This document shows positions 39,651-47,495 of a stretch of DNA of 64,000 nucleotides, piece by piece. A program made the translations under genes and the position numbers. The DNA lies in contig NZ_JAGGPM010000017.1 of assembly GCF_018613835.1 (NCBI RefSeq), forward strand, positions 186,655 through 250,654, written 5' to 3'. Positions within the stretch are counted from its first letter, which is position 1. Every line of letters begins with the position of its first letter. Below the pieces are notes generated by a model. That model saw nothing but the letters and a program-made list of their open reading frames with translations, did no database searches and had not been told where the DNA came from. The stretch is from Arthrobacter sp. ISL-5. Lineage in GTDB: Bacteria; Actinomycetota; Actinomycetes; Actinomycetales; Micrococcaceae.

Positions 39651-39872
39651 GACGCTCTCTCATTTCTCGCGGGTTTTTCCCCATCGCTCTCTCATTTCTC
39701 GCGGGTTTTTCCGCGACGCTCTCTCACCTCCCGTGGGTTTTCCCTGACGCTCTCTCACCTCCTGCGGACTTTCCCCCCCGACGCTCTCTCACCCACTGAG
39801 AGAGGGTTTGGGTTTTGGTTGCGAAAGCTGAGAGAGGGTTGGATGTTAAGCGGCAGGAAGTGAGAGAGCGTG
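39651..39872. repeat. Family A repeat array, forward and inverted units
   Basis: Five forward units beginning (GA)CGCTCTCTCA start at about 39651, 39682, 39715, 39746 and 39780. They are followed by inverted units with CTGAGAGAGGG and GTGAGAGAGCG, so the array can fold back on itself around 39785-39807. It lies after ppc. The rest of the 469-bp gap to 40101 holds family D and B elements and no gene I can support. Confidence 0.85.
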
Positions 39873-39894
39873 TGGGGTTTGCCGCGCGCCCCTT

Positions 39895-39979
39895 ATCGAG
39901 CCTGTCGAGACCTTGGTTTTCGACGGGCTCAGCCAGCGGGCTCAATCGCTCAATCGCGGGTTTCGACGGGCTCAACCGG
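39895..39979. repeat. TTTCGACGGGCTCAACC-type repeats, family D
   Basis: Two direct copies of TTTCGACGGGCTCA (near 39918 and 39961) and an inverted GAGCCTGTCGAGACC (about 39898) surround CGCTCAATCGCTCAATC. It is a short dispersed element of a kind common in actinobacteria. Bounds are approximate. Confidence 0.65.
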
Positions 39980-40017
39980 CGTGTCCGGTCCCGGTGTTCA
40001 TCTGGATGAGGGCCATC

Positions 40018-40080
40018 GCGCGAACGGGCAGATAACGCCCTCAGAAGCACGATCCGAGGGCGTTATCTGCCCGTTCGCGC
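40018..40080. repeat. Perfect palindrome, family B copy 3
   Basis: The 25-bp arm GCGCGAACGGGCAGATAACG... at 40018-40042 pairs perfectly with 40056-40080, loop of 13. The core differs from copies 1 and 2 by compensating base changes on both arms, which indicates selection on pairing. Confidence 0.9.
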
Positions 40081-40100
40081 GGACACGTTAAGGTTGGAGG

Positions 40101-40406
40101 ATGCCGTCGTTCCAGACCAGACTCAAGATCACCGGGCTGAAGCCGGGCAACCCTCCCGAGGCCGTGATGGCGGCCGCGGTGGAGGCCCTGGGCACGCGCC
40201 ATCACGTGGAATCGAATCAGCTGGAACTCGCGGGCGGCGTGCCGCAGCTGAACCTGCGCTTCCTCGTGGAAGCCACGGAATACAGCGGTGAGAACAGCCA
40301 GGCCCGGGAGTCGGCAGCGATGATGCGCGACGCCGTCGAACGCGTTGCGGTGACCGGCTCACTTTCGGTGCTCCGCCGCAACCGCGGCCGCTGGGCGCCT
40401 GTCTGA
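40101..40406 (+). CDS. Conserved-type hypothetical protein, 101 aa
   Basis: A small soluble protein I do not recognise. The first half (FQTRLKITGLKPGNPPEAVM) and an alternating strand pattern (ELAGGVPQLNLRFLVEAT) suggest a small alpha/beta fold. The C-terminus ends basic (RRNRGRWAPV). GGAGG directly precedes the ATG at 40101, closer than usual. It lies immediately downstream of the family B palindrome, which may shape its 5' end. It converges with the DedA gene. Confidence 0.65.
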   Translation: MPSFQTRLKITGLKPGNPPEAVMAAAVEALGTRHHVESNQLELAGGVPQLNLRFLVEATEYSGENSQARESAAMMRDAVERVAVTGSLSVLRRNRGRWAPV

Positions 40407-40457
40407 GGGCTTCCGCTGACGGATTCCGCCCGGCTCTTTCTATCGTCCGTGTCCGGC

Positions 40458-41087
40458 TCAGCGGAGCGGTTCGGCGGGGCCGTCCGGCTCGTCCACGGGC
40501 GACCGATTTCCGCGCCGCCGCGTGGCGATCACGCCCACCAAGGCCCCGATCACCAGGCCCACGCCCAGGCCGATCAGCGAGCTCGCCCAAAACGGCAGTC
40601 GGGTCGCGGAGCCGGTGAAGTAGCCCAGGCCCACCAGCCAGGTAGCCCAGAGCACCCCGCCCAGTCCCGCACAAAGACTGAAGCCGGGGGTTGACACATC
40701 GGCGATGCCGGCCGCCGCCGAGGTGGCTAGCCGGCCGCCGGGAATGAACCGGGCCCCGATGATGGTGCCGTAGGTGGAGGAGCGGCCCGCCTTGGCGATG
40801 GCTTCGTGGATGCCGCGGTGGACTTTTCGGCCCCACGCCCAGTGGTCCAGGACATGGCTGAGGCGGCGCTTGAACAGCTGGAACACTATAACGTCGCCGA
40901 GCCACGAGGCCGCGGCGGACAGGCTGCCGATCAGAAACAGGTTGGCCCGGCCCTCCGCGGACAGCGCCCCGCCGGTGATCAGGACCATTTCCGAGGGGAT
41001 GGGCGGAAATATGGCATCCCCGAGAACCGCCGGAATGATCCAGAAGTAGATCGCGGCCCCCCAGGTGTCCGCGTTGCCGAAGTCCAT
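40458..41087 (-). CDS. DedA-family membrane protein
   Basis: A 209-residue polytopic membrane protein of the DedA/SNARE-associated family, possibly involved in lipid flipping or membrane homeostasis. Visible features are the reentrant segment PIPSEMVLITGGALSAEG near residue 26 and GTIIGARFIPGGRLATSAAAG with the conserved Arg-Pro motif near 118. I choose ATG 41087 (MDFGNADTW) because upstream codons read through the promoter of the divergent macrodomain gene. Helices are visible throughout to about residue 190. Confidence 0.85.
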   Translation of the reverse strand: MDFGNADTWGAAIYFWIIPAVLGDAIFPPIPSEMVLITGGALSAEGRANLFLIGSLSAAASWLGDVIVFQLFKRRLSHVLDHWAWGRKVHRGIHEAIAKAGRSSTYGTIIGARFIPGGRLATSAAAGIADVSTPGFSLCAGLGGVLWATWLVGLGYFTGSATRLPFWASSLIGLGVGLVIGALVGVIATRRRGNRSPVDEPDGPAEPLR

Positions 41088-41165
41088 TCGCACAACGTAC
41101 CGCACTTGGCGCCGGCACGCTGCGCAGCCCTTCGCGGGGACGGGCTGCGGTGCCACACTGGCAGC

Positions 41166-41744
41166 ATGAGGATCGAGATTGTTCAGGGCGACATCACCGC
41201 GCGGCATGTGGATGCAATCGTCAACGCGGCAAATTCCTCGCTCATGGGCGGAGGCGGCGTGGACGGCGCCATTCACCGGGCGGCAGGGCCGGAGCTGCTG
41301 GAGGCCTGCCGGCTGCTGCGCTCCGGCGAACTGCAGAACGGGCTTGTGGTCGGGGCGGCCGTGGCCACTCCGGGTTTCCGGCTGCCGGCCACCTGGGTGA
41401 TCCACACCGTCGGGCCCAACCGGCACGTCGGCCAGACGAACCCCGCGCTGCTGGCATCCTGCTTCACCGAGAGCCTGCGGATCGCCGAGGGCCTCGGGGC
41501 GCGGTCGGTCGCCTTCCCCGCGGTGGGTGCCGGCGTCTATGGCTGGGATGCCCGCCAGGTTGCGCAGGTGGCGCTCGACGCCGTCCGCGGGTATGCGGGC
41601 AGCTCGAGGGAGTCCGTGATTGGGCTTGTGGAGTTCGTCCTGTTCAGCGACGAGATGGCCGACATTTTCCGCGGCGTCCTTGGCAACGATGCCGGCGGTC
41701 GCTCCGCCGCTGATCCCGGTGAGACGGGCGGCGGCCGGAGCTAG
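41166..41744 (+). CDS. Macrodomain protein (O-acetyl-ADP-ribose deacetylase type)
   Basis: A 192-residue macrodomain. The family motif IVQGDITARHVDAIVNAANSSL begins at residue 4, followed by GGGGVDGAIHRAAG. The second ADP-ribose loop is VAFPAVGAGVYGWDARQVAQVAL. The sequence is like YmdB/MacroD, which remove acetyl or ADP-ribose groups from OAADPr, proteins or nucleic acid. The active-site Asp in GGVDGAI and the Asn in VNAANS are present. It ends in a Gly/Asp-rich tail. It is divergent from the DedA gene with 78 bp between. Confidence 0.92.
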   Translation: MRIEIVQGDITARHVDAIVNAANSSLMGGGGVDGAIHRAAGPELLEACRLLRSGELQNGLVVGAAVATPGFRLPATWVIHTVGPNRHVGQTNPALLASCFTESLRIAEGLGARSVAFPAVGAGVYGWDARQVAQVALDAVRGYAGSSRESVIGLVEFVLFSDEMADIFRGVLGNDAGGRSAADPGETGGGRS

Positions 41745-41769
41745 TCCGACCTGGGCGGTACTTCCGGAG

Positions 41770-42753
41770 TCAGCGGACTTCGCTCAGCTCAAGCCGGCTG
41801 CGGTACTCCACGGGCTTCCTGGTGATGGGGTCGACAAATCGGATGCCGCGGGCCAGCAGCTGGAGCGGCTTGGTGTAGTCGTCCGGGGCCTTGTCCAGCA
41901 GGTCCGGGTAAAACGCGTCGTGCAGGATACCCAGGCCAAGCGAGGCCATGTGCACCCGCAGCTGGTGCGTCTTCCCGGAATGCGGCTCGAGCCGGTACAG
42001 CCCGCGGGAACCGGACCCGCGCGAACCGACGGCGGGCGAACCGACGGCGGGCGAACCGACGGCGGGCGAACCGCCGTCGAACGTCCTGATCAGGTCGATG
42101 CGGGTCTCCGCATTGGGCTCACCGTCGATCACCTCGGCGAGCAGGTAGCTGCGGGACTTGGTCATCCGGTTCCGGACCACCACGGGGAAGTCGACGGCGG
42201 CGTGCCCGGCAGCCGGTTGGGCGGCGGCAACGCACTCATATTCCTTCTGCACCTGGCGCTTCTCGAACAGCACCTGGTACCTGCCGCGCGTCTCGGGGTT
42301 GGTGGAGAGGAGGAGGATGCCGGCGGTCATGCGGTCCAGCCGGTGCATCGGGATGAGATCGGGGAGGTTGAGCTGGTTCCGGAGCCGCACCAGCGCCGAT
42401 TCCTGGATGTACGTTCCGCCGGGCGTGGTGGGCAGGAAGTGGGGCTTGTCCACCACGAGGATGTGATCGTCCTGATGCAGGATGTTCAGCTCCACGGGCA
42501 GGCGGGTCTCCGGCGGGAGGGTGCGGTAGTACCAGATGAAGGTGTGGTCCTCGAGCCTGGTGCGCCGGTCCAGGGGGATGCCGCCCTCGCCCACGATCTC
42601 GCCGGCGTCGAACCGGTCCTCGATGCCCTGCGGGTCGATGTGCCCCCAGCGGTGCATCATGTAGTCCATCGCGGTGGTCCAGGGCCCCTCGTCCGGCAGA
42701 CGCAGGCGGGTGGCATTCACGCCGTCGCGCACGGGGAGGGGGGATTGCATCAC
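41770..42753 (-). CDS. RluA-type pseudouridine synthase
   Basis: A 327-residue RNA pseudouridine synthase. The catalytic motif is HRLDRMTAG with the active-site Asp, and the C-terminal PHSGKTHQLRVH follows. The protein carries a repeat-expanded loop between the strands before the PHSGKTHQL segment: (VGSPA)3-type residues encoded by a 15-bp tandem at 42021-42075. Whether it acts on rRNA or tRNA is unclear. Two Met codons at 42753 and 42750 are both possible starts. It stands alone. Confidence 0.9.
   Translation of the reverse strand: MMQSPLPVRDGVNATRLRLPDEGPWTTAMDYMMHRWGHIDPQGIEDRFDAGEIVGEGGIPLDRRTRLEDHTFIWYYRTLPPETRLPVELNILHQDDHILVVDKPHFLPTTPGGTYIQESALVRLRNQLNLPDLIPMHRLDRMTAGILLLSTNPETRGRYQVLFEKRQVQKEYECVAAAQPAAGHAAVDFPVVVRNRMTKSRSYLLAEVIDGEPNAETRIDLIRTFDGGSPAVGSPAVGSPAVGSRGSGSRGLYRLEPHSGKTHQLRVHMASLGLGILHDAFYPDLLDKAPDDYTKPLQLLARGIRFVDPITRKPVEYRSRLELSEVR
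42021..42075. repeat. 15-bp in-frame tandem repeat inside the pseudouridine synthase
   Basis: Three perfect copies of GCGAACCGACGGCGG (42021-42065) and a diverged fourth encode the VGSPA units on the minus strand. The unit is a multiple of three, so copy number can change without a frameshift. Confidence 0.9.
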
Positions 42754-42780
42754 CGGTCCATTCTACCGGGGCGCGTCCCT

Positions 42781-42850
42781 CCGCCGTTTCGACGGTTCCC
42801 TGCGTGCTAGACGTTGCCCGACGTCGAGCCAGCAGGGAACCGTCTAAACG
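42781..42850. repeat. Bipartite palindrome, family C copy 4
   Basis: The outer arms CCGCCGTTTCGACGGTTCCC... and ...GGGAACCGTCTAAACGG have an inner GACGT/ACGTC stem. It lies between the divergently placed RluA and ArsR genes, so terminator function for both is impossible here and another role is likely. Confidence 0.85.
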
Positions 42851-42852
42851 GG

Positions 42853-42896
42853 CTACCGACGACAAAAAAGTTCTTGACAAATAAAGTTGTCGGTAG
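42853..42896. promoter_or_regulatory. Candidate autoregulatory operator of the ArsR-like gene
   Basis: The inverted repeat CTACCGACGAC (42853-42863) and GTTGTCGGTAG (42886-42896) flanks a perfect TTGACA at 42874-42879. I see no good -10 hexamer at the right distance. The repeat ends 14 bases before the ArsR-like start, as expected for repression of its own operon. Confidence 0.5.
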
Positions 42897-42909
42897 GCAG
42901 GCTGGAGGC

Positions 42910-43596
42910 ATGTTGGACATCGAAGTGATCGAGGACCCCGCGGCCGCGGAGGCTTCCCTGGATCCCATCCGCACCCGGATCCTCCATGAGCTGGCCGAGC
43001 CCTGGTCAGCCACGCAGCTCGCCGGCAGGGTGGGCCTGCCGCGGCAGAAGGTGAACTACCACCTCAAGGCCCTGGAACGGCACGGGCTGGTGGAGCTCGT
43101 GGAGGAGCGCCGCAAGGGAAACGTCACCGAGCGCGTGGTGCAGGCCACGGCCGCCTCGTACCTGATCTCACCCGTGGCTCTTGCCTCCGTGGCGCCGGAT
43201 CCGCACCGCTTTTCGGACCGGTTCTCAGCCTTCTGGCTGCTGGCGCTGGCGGGGCGGATGGTCCAGGAGGTGGGCAGGCTCATCACCGGCGCGGCCGCGG
43301 CCAGGCAGAAACTCGCCACGTTCGCGATCGACGGCGAGATCACCTTCCGCTCCGCCGCGGACCGCGCCGCTTTCGCCGAGGAACTGGGCGTCGCCGTCAC
43401 GCGGCTCGTGGACAAGTATCACGACGGCGGTGCTGCCGCGGGCGGCGCTGAAGCGGTGAACGCTCCGGCAGGCGGCGGCTCCGGCGGCGCGCGCGGCCGC
43501 AGGCACCGTATCGTCGTCGCCCTTCACCCGACGCTCAAACCAACCAGGACGCCATCAACCAAGCCAATACCAGCGAAGGAGCACGACAATGACTGA
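42910..43596 (+). CDS. ArsR-like winged-helix transcriptional regulator
   Basis: A 228-residue regulator. Residues about 15-80 form a winged helix (RTRILHELAEPWSATQLAGR, then LPRQKVNYHLKALERHGLVELVEE). The central part may bind a ligand or dimerise. The last about 55 residues are Gly/Ala/Pro-rich and then basic, without known motif, and overlap the next gene's start by 8 bp. The start at 42910 is chosen because it follows the operator and begins the conserved part. GGAGG stands 2-6 bases upstream. The partner AHSA1-domain gene in the same operon is the usual companion of such regulators. Confidence 0.85.
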   Translation: MLDIEVIEDPAAAEASLDPIRTRILHELAEPWSATQLAGRVGLPRQKVNYHLKALERHGLVELVEERRKGNVTERVVQATAASYLISPVALASVAPDPHRFSDRFSAFWLLALAGRMVQEVGRLITGAAAARQKLATFAIDGEITFRSAADRAAFAEELGVAVTRLVDKYHDGGAAAGGAEAVNAPAGGGSGGARGRRHRIVVALHPTLKPTRTPSTKPIPAKEHDND

Positions 43597-44281
43597 CAAC
43601 CGCGAATTCGAGATCGTCTTCGACACCGAACTGCCCGGCACCCCCGAGCGCGTCTGGGAAGCCGTCACCAAGGACACCCCGGCGTGGATGTTCCCCACGG
43701 ACCAGTGGCCGGCCGTGAAGACGGTGGATGAGTATCCGCACCACTTGGTGACCCGCATGGACGGGCCGGACGGCTGGTTCAACCAGCTGGAGCACGTGCT
43801 GGAACCGCTCGAAGGCGGGCGCGCCAAACTCCACTACGTCCACAGCGGCATCTTCGTGGACAACTGGGACGAGCAGTACGACGGCGCCAGCAAGCACACC
43901 GAGTTCTACCTTCACACCCTGGGCCAGTACCTCAAGCACTTCGACGGCAAGCCGGTGGTGTTCACGGACGTGCAGGCCCCGCCGTCGTCCCAGTTGCCGG
44001 ACGGCTTCGTGCGGCTGAAGAAGGCGCTCGGCGTCGAAGGCGCGTCGGCGGGCGACGCCGTCGACGTGGAGCTCGACGGCGTGGGTCGGCTTTCGGGGGA
44101 GGTGGACTTCTCCAATGAGCACTTCCTGGGCCTGCGGACCGGGGATGCACTGTACCGGTTCTTTGGCCGCAACTCCTTCGGCGCCCCGGTGGGCATGACC
44201 GTGCACGACTTTGGCGCCGACGGCGATTCCGCGGCCACGGCTGCGGCCTGGAGCGGGTTCCTCGCAAAGGTCTACGCGTAG
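43589..44281 (+). CDS. SRPBCC/AHSA1-domain protein
   Basis: A 230-residue protein with an AHSA1-like SRPBCC fold (EIVFDTELPGTPERVWEAVTKD at the start; WFNQLEHVLEPLEGGRAKLHYVHS in the middle). ArsR-AHSA1 pairs are widespread and mostly uncharacterised. The start ATG 43589 has GAAGGAG 6 bases upstream and overlaps the regulator's end, so translation is likely coupled. The C-terminal half (about 130-230) is extended relative to single-domain AHSA1 proteins. Confidence 0.82.
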   Translation: MTDNREFEIVFDTELPGTPERVWEAVTKDTPAWMFPTDQWPAVKTVDEYPHHLVTRMDGPDGWFNQLEHVLEPLEGGRAKLHYVHSGIFVDNWDEQYDGASKHTEFYLHTLGQYLKHFDGKPVVFTDVQAPPSSQLPDGFVRLKKALGVEGASAGDAVDVELDGVGRLSGEVDFSNEHFLGLRTGDALYRFFGRNSFGAPVGMTVHDFGADGDSAATAAAWSGFLAKVYA

Positions 44282-44326
44282 CTCCTCAAGACGAAGCAGG
44301 ACACGGCGCGCCAGGCAATCCCGGCG

Positions 44327-45811
44327 TCAGGCGATGGCGACGGCGGGGGAGTCCCGCAGCGTCCGGCGCAGCTGCGGGGCGGCGTCCAGCCTGTCCTGGG
44401 CCGAGCGCAACGCCAAGACAGCCGTTTCCAGCTGGTCCGGCGGCAGCGTGAAGGGGATGCGGAGGTGGTTTTCGAAGACGCCGCCCACTCCGAAGCGCGG
44501 GCCCGCCGCGAGGCGGATGCCAAGCTCGGGAGCGATGACGGTCAGTGCCGTGCTGCTGGGAGCGGGGAGCCGGCACCAGACTGCCAGTCCGCCGTCGGGC
44601 CGTTCGGGCTGCCACTGCGGCAAATGGCCGTGCAGCAGTTCCAGCAGCGCCGAGCGGCTCTCCCGGAGCGCGGCCAGCCGGCCGGGCAGCGGCTCCGTCA
44701 GGTTGCGCACCAGGTGCGCGGCCGCGAGCTGCTCCACCACGGGCCCGCCAAGGTCCATGGTGGTGCGGACGGCGGCGAAGCGCTGGATCATGCCTTCGGA
44801 CGCGCGGATCCACCCCGTGCGCATGCCGGCCCAGTGGGATTTGCTCAGCGATCCGATGGACACCACGGCCGGACTGAAGGAGGCCAGCGGCGCCGCGGTG
44901 CCGCCGTCGAGGTTCAGCTCGCGGAGGGTTTCATCCGCCACCAGGATGGTGCCCGAAGCGGCGGCGGCCCGGACCAGCCGGCGGCGCTGGGAATCGGGCA
45001 TCAGGCGGCCGGTGGGGTTGTGGAAGTCGGGCACCATGTAGGCCATTTTGGGCCGCTGCTGCAGCAGGGCCGCCTCCGTGGCGGCGATGTCCCAGCCGGC
45101 CTCGGGCGCAGGCGGCAGGGCCACCGGCACCATCCTTCCGCCTGCGGCCCGGATGGCATCAAGCGCGTTCGGGTACGTCGGGTGCTCCACCAGTACCCGG
45201 TCCTGCCGGGCGACGAGGGCGCGCAGCACGATGTTCAGCGCATGCTGGGCGCCCGACGTCACCAGGATCTGCGCCGCCGACGTGGGGACGCCGACGGCGG
45301 TGTACCTCGCGGCAACGGCCTCGCGGAGGGCCGGAACGCCGAGGGCGTCATAACCGAATCCGGGCAACAGGGCAGGAAGCTCCGTCAGGGCGGCGGCAAA
45401 GGCCCGGTGCACGACTTCGCCGCTGGCCGGGAGGGAAGCATAGGCGAGGTCGATGACGCCGTCCGGCACCGCGAGTCCCGGCGCCCCGGACAGCCCCGCA
45501 CCGCCTTCCCGGTCCGTCCCCGATGACCGCCCCGCTGTCCGGGGCAGGCAGGTGCGGCCGCGCGTGCCCTGGCCGCTGCTCAGAAATCCCTGGTCGCGCA
45601 GGGCGGCATAGGCCGCCGTCACCGTGGTGCGGCTGACGGCGAGAGTGGCGGACAGGGTCCGCTCGCTGGGGAGCGCGGTTCCCAGCGGGATGCGGCCGTC
45701 CAGGACAAGAAGGCGGACGACGTCGGCCAGCTCGCGGTAGGCGGGCGCGGCGCCGAGGTGCCACTGGCCGAGCAGCCGGGCGAGGGCGGTGGGGGTCAGG
45801 GAGCCGGTCAT
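44327..45811 (-). CDS. MocR-type regulator (GntR HTH fused to aminotransferase domain), YczR-like
   Basis: A 494-residue fusion: an N-terminal GntR winged helix (residues about 17-85, PLGTALPSERTLSATLAVSRTTV) joined to a fold-type I PLP-aminotransferase domain. PLP-lysine is likely the Lys of SIGSLSKSHWAG. It is divergent from a YczE-type membrane protein, the arrangement defining the YczR subgroup of MocR regulators. It probably represses or activates yczE in response to PLP or an amine. Binding-site candidates lie in the 60-bp gap. Confidence 0.92.
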   Translation of the reverse strand: MTGSLTPTALARLLGQWHLGAAPAYRELADVVRLLVLDGRIPLGTALPSERTLSATLAVSRTTVTAAYAALRDQGFLSSGQGTRGRTCLPRTAGRSSGTDREGGAGLSGAPGLAVPDGVIDLAYASLPASGEVVHRAFAAALTELPALLPGFGYDALGVPALREAVAARYTAVGVPTSAAQILVTSGAQHALNIVLRALVARQDRVLVEHPTYPNALDAIRAAGGRMVPVALPPAPEAGWDIAATEAALLQQRPKMAYMVPDFHNPTGRLMPDSQRRRLVRAAAASGTILVADETLRELNLDGGTAAPLASFSPAVVSIGSLSKSHWAGMRTGWIRASEGMIQRFAAVRTTMDLGGPVVEQLAAAHLVRNLTEPLPGRLAALRESRSALLELLHGHLPQWQPERPDGGLAVWCRLPAPSSTALTVIAPELGIRLAAGPRFGVGGVFENHLRIPFTLPPDQLETAVLALRSAQDRLDAAPQLRRTLRDSPAVAIA

Positions 45812-45813
45812 CA

Positions 45814-45857
45814 GGCCAGTATCTCAAACTGGCCATGGAAAACAAGGCCAGTTGTCC
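45814..45857. promoter_or_regulatory. Candidate MocR/YczR binding sites (GGCCAGT boxes)
   Basis: GGCCAGT (45814), its complement ACTGGCC (45828) and GGCCAGT again (45846) fill the divergent gap. The two direct copies are 32 bp apart, close to three helical turns, and the first two make an inverted repeat. Direct plus inverted sites in the shared promoter are typical of MocR regulators. Confidence 0.65.
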
Positions 45858-45871
45858 TTCAGGATGGTTCA

Positions 45872-46540
45872 ATGATGACTCGCAGACTCGTACAACTCTT
45901 CACCGGCCTCGCCATGTACGGCATTTCCTTGGCCATGTTTATCCGTGCCGGACTCGGCCTGGACCCGTGGGACGTGTTCCACCAGGGCGTGGCGGGACGA
46001 ACCGGGCTGAGCATCGGCATCGTGGTGATCATCGTCAGCTTCCTCGTGCTGCTGCTGTGGATTCCGCTGCGTCAGTGGCCGGGATTCGGCACGCTCTGCA
46101 ACGCCGTGCTGGTGGGGGTGTTCGCCGACGTCGGCCTGGCCCTGATCCCGTCCTTCTCCCACCTCGGCGGGCAGATCGCCCTTCTGGGAGGCGCGGTGGC
46201 GCTCAACGCGATTGCCTCCGCATGCTACATCGGCGCACGCTTCGGCCCGGGTGCCCGCGACGGACTCATGACCGGCCTGGCCCGGCGCACCGGATGGTCG
46301 GTCCGCGTGTCCCGGACGCTGATCGAGGTGGTGGTCCTCGCCGCGGGCTGGCTGCTGGGCGGTTCGGTGGGCGTGGGCACCGTGGTCTATGCGCTGGCCA
46401 TCGGGCCTTTGGTCCAGCTCCTGCTGCCGCGCTTCATGGTTCCGGCGGCCACCCCCGCACCGGCCCCCGCACGGGCCAGCGCGAAAGAGGCCGCCGAAGA
46501 GACAGCCGAAGAGGCCGGGGAACCGGTGGCCACTGCCTGA
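45872..46540 (+). CDS. yczE: YczE-type membrane protein
   Basis: A 222-residue polytopic membrane protein of the YczE/YyaS/YitT group with about five helices (LFTGLAMYGISLAMFIRAGL at the start; FGPGARDGLMTGLARRT in the middle). Function is unknown, perhaps transport of a vitamin B6-linked solute, given the divergent MocR regulator. The start at 45872 (MMTRRLVQ) has AGGATGG upstream. The last about 35 residues are a Pro/Ala then Glu-rich tail. Confidence 0.88.
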   Translation: MMTRRLVQLFTGLAMYGISLAMFIRAGLGLDPWDVFHQGVAGRTGLSIGIVVIIVSFLVLLLWIPLRQWPGFGTLCNAVLVGVFADVGLALIPSFSHLGGQIALLGGAVALNAIASACYIGARFGPGARDGLMTGLARRTGWSVRVSRTLIEVVVLAAGWLLGGSVGVGTVVYALAIGPLVQLLLPRFMVPAATPAPAPARASAKEAAEETAEEAGEPVATA

Positions 46541-46578
46541 GGGGCGGCTCCTTGTCTCCGGGGCGCCAATGGCGTGGC

Positions 46579-46625
46579 GGCCGGAGGTGCGGCGCGTGTC
46601 AGGGCCGGAGATGCGGTTCGCGTCA
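46579..46625. repeat. 24-bp imperfect tandem duplication at the nei2 3' end
   Basis: GGCCGGAGGTGCGGCGCGTGTCA and the next GGGCCGGAGATGCGGTTCGC... are imperfect copies. The second copy contains the nei2 stop codon (46625-46623). Confidence 0.5.
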
Positions 46626-47495
46626 GGCCTGGCCGGCGCCGATGAGCGGTTGGCATTTGGGGCAGAAATAGATGTCGCGCTCCTCGGTGACCAGGTCCGG
46701 CGAACCGGCCGATCCTGCCGGCTGGGCCTTGCCGAGCACGCCGCGGCGGATGGGTGTCCGGCAGCGCAGGCAAGGCTGGTGCTCGCGCCCGTAGACCCAG
46801 TAACCTGGCCGGCCGGCGGCGCGGCCCACGGGAAGGCCGCGCGAGTTGAGCAGGGTGGTCCGCCGGCCCGGTCCGAGGTTGGCCTCGAGAAGCTGCTTGG
46901 CGTCGGCAAACATGGCCGGCAGATCCGTCACGGCCGCGACGGGAGATGCCGGGTGTATCCCGGCCAGGAAACACACCTCGCAGCGGTAGACATTGCCGAT
47001 GCCTGCAAGGTTGCGCTGGTCCAGCAGGGCCACCCCGACGGGAACGTCCGGCGCGGATGCCACCCGGAGCTCGGCCTCGGCAGGATCCCAGTCCGGCCCC
47101 AGCAGGTCCGGCCCGAGATGCCCCACGGCCTTGTCCTCCTCTGCGGTCTCGATGACCTCGAGCACGCCAAGTGAGAACCCGACTGCGTCTGCCGCCGCCG
47201 TGCGGAGGACGCACCGTGCGGTGAAGCCCGGCTTCCGCCACCGGCCGCCCGGCGGGTAGACCTGCCAGCTGCCTTCCATCTTGAGGTGCGAATGGATGGT
47301 GAGCCGGTCGCCGGCAGGGCCCACCAGGCGCATGAGGAGGTGCTTTCCGCGCGGCACGACTTCCTGGACGGTCCAGTCCCGGAGGTTCAGCGTGGCGAAG
47401 CGGGGTACACGGAAGTCGGAGGCCAGGAGTATTTGCCCGGCAAGGGCAGCGTGCAGCTGGTTCGCTGCACGCCAGACAGAGTCGCCCTCAGGCAC
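46623..47495 (-). CDS. Fpg/Nei-family DNA glycosylase (Nei2-type)
   Basis: A 290-residue base-excision repair glycosylase. Pro2-Glu3 follow the initiator Met (MPEGDSVW), as needed for the catalytic N-terminal proline and acid. A central Lys region (GKHLLMRLVGP) and the helix-two-turn-helix with ALLDQRNLAGIGNVY are present, and the C-terminal zinc finger has CLRC...CPKC. It overlaps lhr by 8 bp on the same strand. The lhr-nei2 adjacency is known in mycobacteria and suggests a shared DNA-damage role. Confidence 0.92.
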   Translation of the reverse strand: MPEGDSVWRAANQLHAALAGQILLASDFRVPRFATLNLRDWTVQEVVPRGKHLLMRLVGPAGDRLTIHSHLKMEGSWQVYPPGGRWRKPGFTARCVLRTAAADAVGFSLGVLEVIETAEEDKAVGHLGPDLLGPDWDPAEAELRVASAPDVPVGVALLDQRNLAGIGNVYRCEVCFLAGIHPASPVAAVTDLPAMFADAKQLLEANLGPGRRTTLLNSRGLPVGRAAGRPGYWVYGREHQPCLRCRTPIRRGVLGKAQPAGSAGSPDLVTEERDIYFCPKCQPLIGAGQA

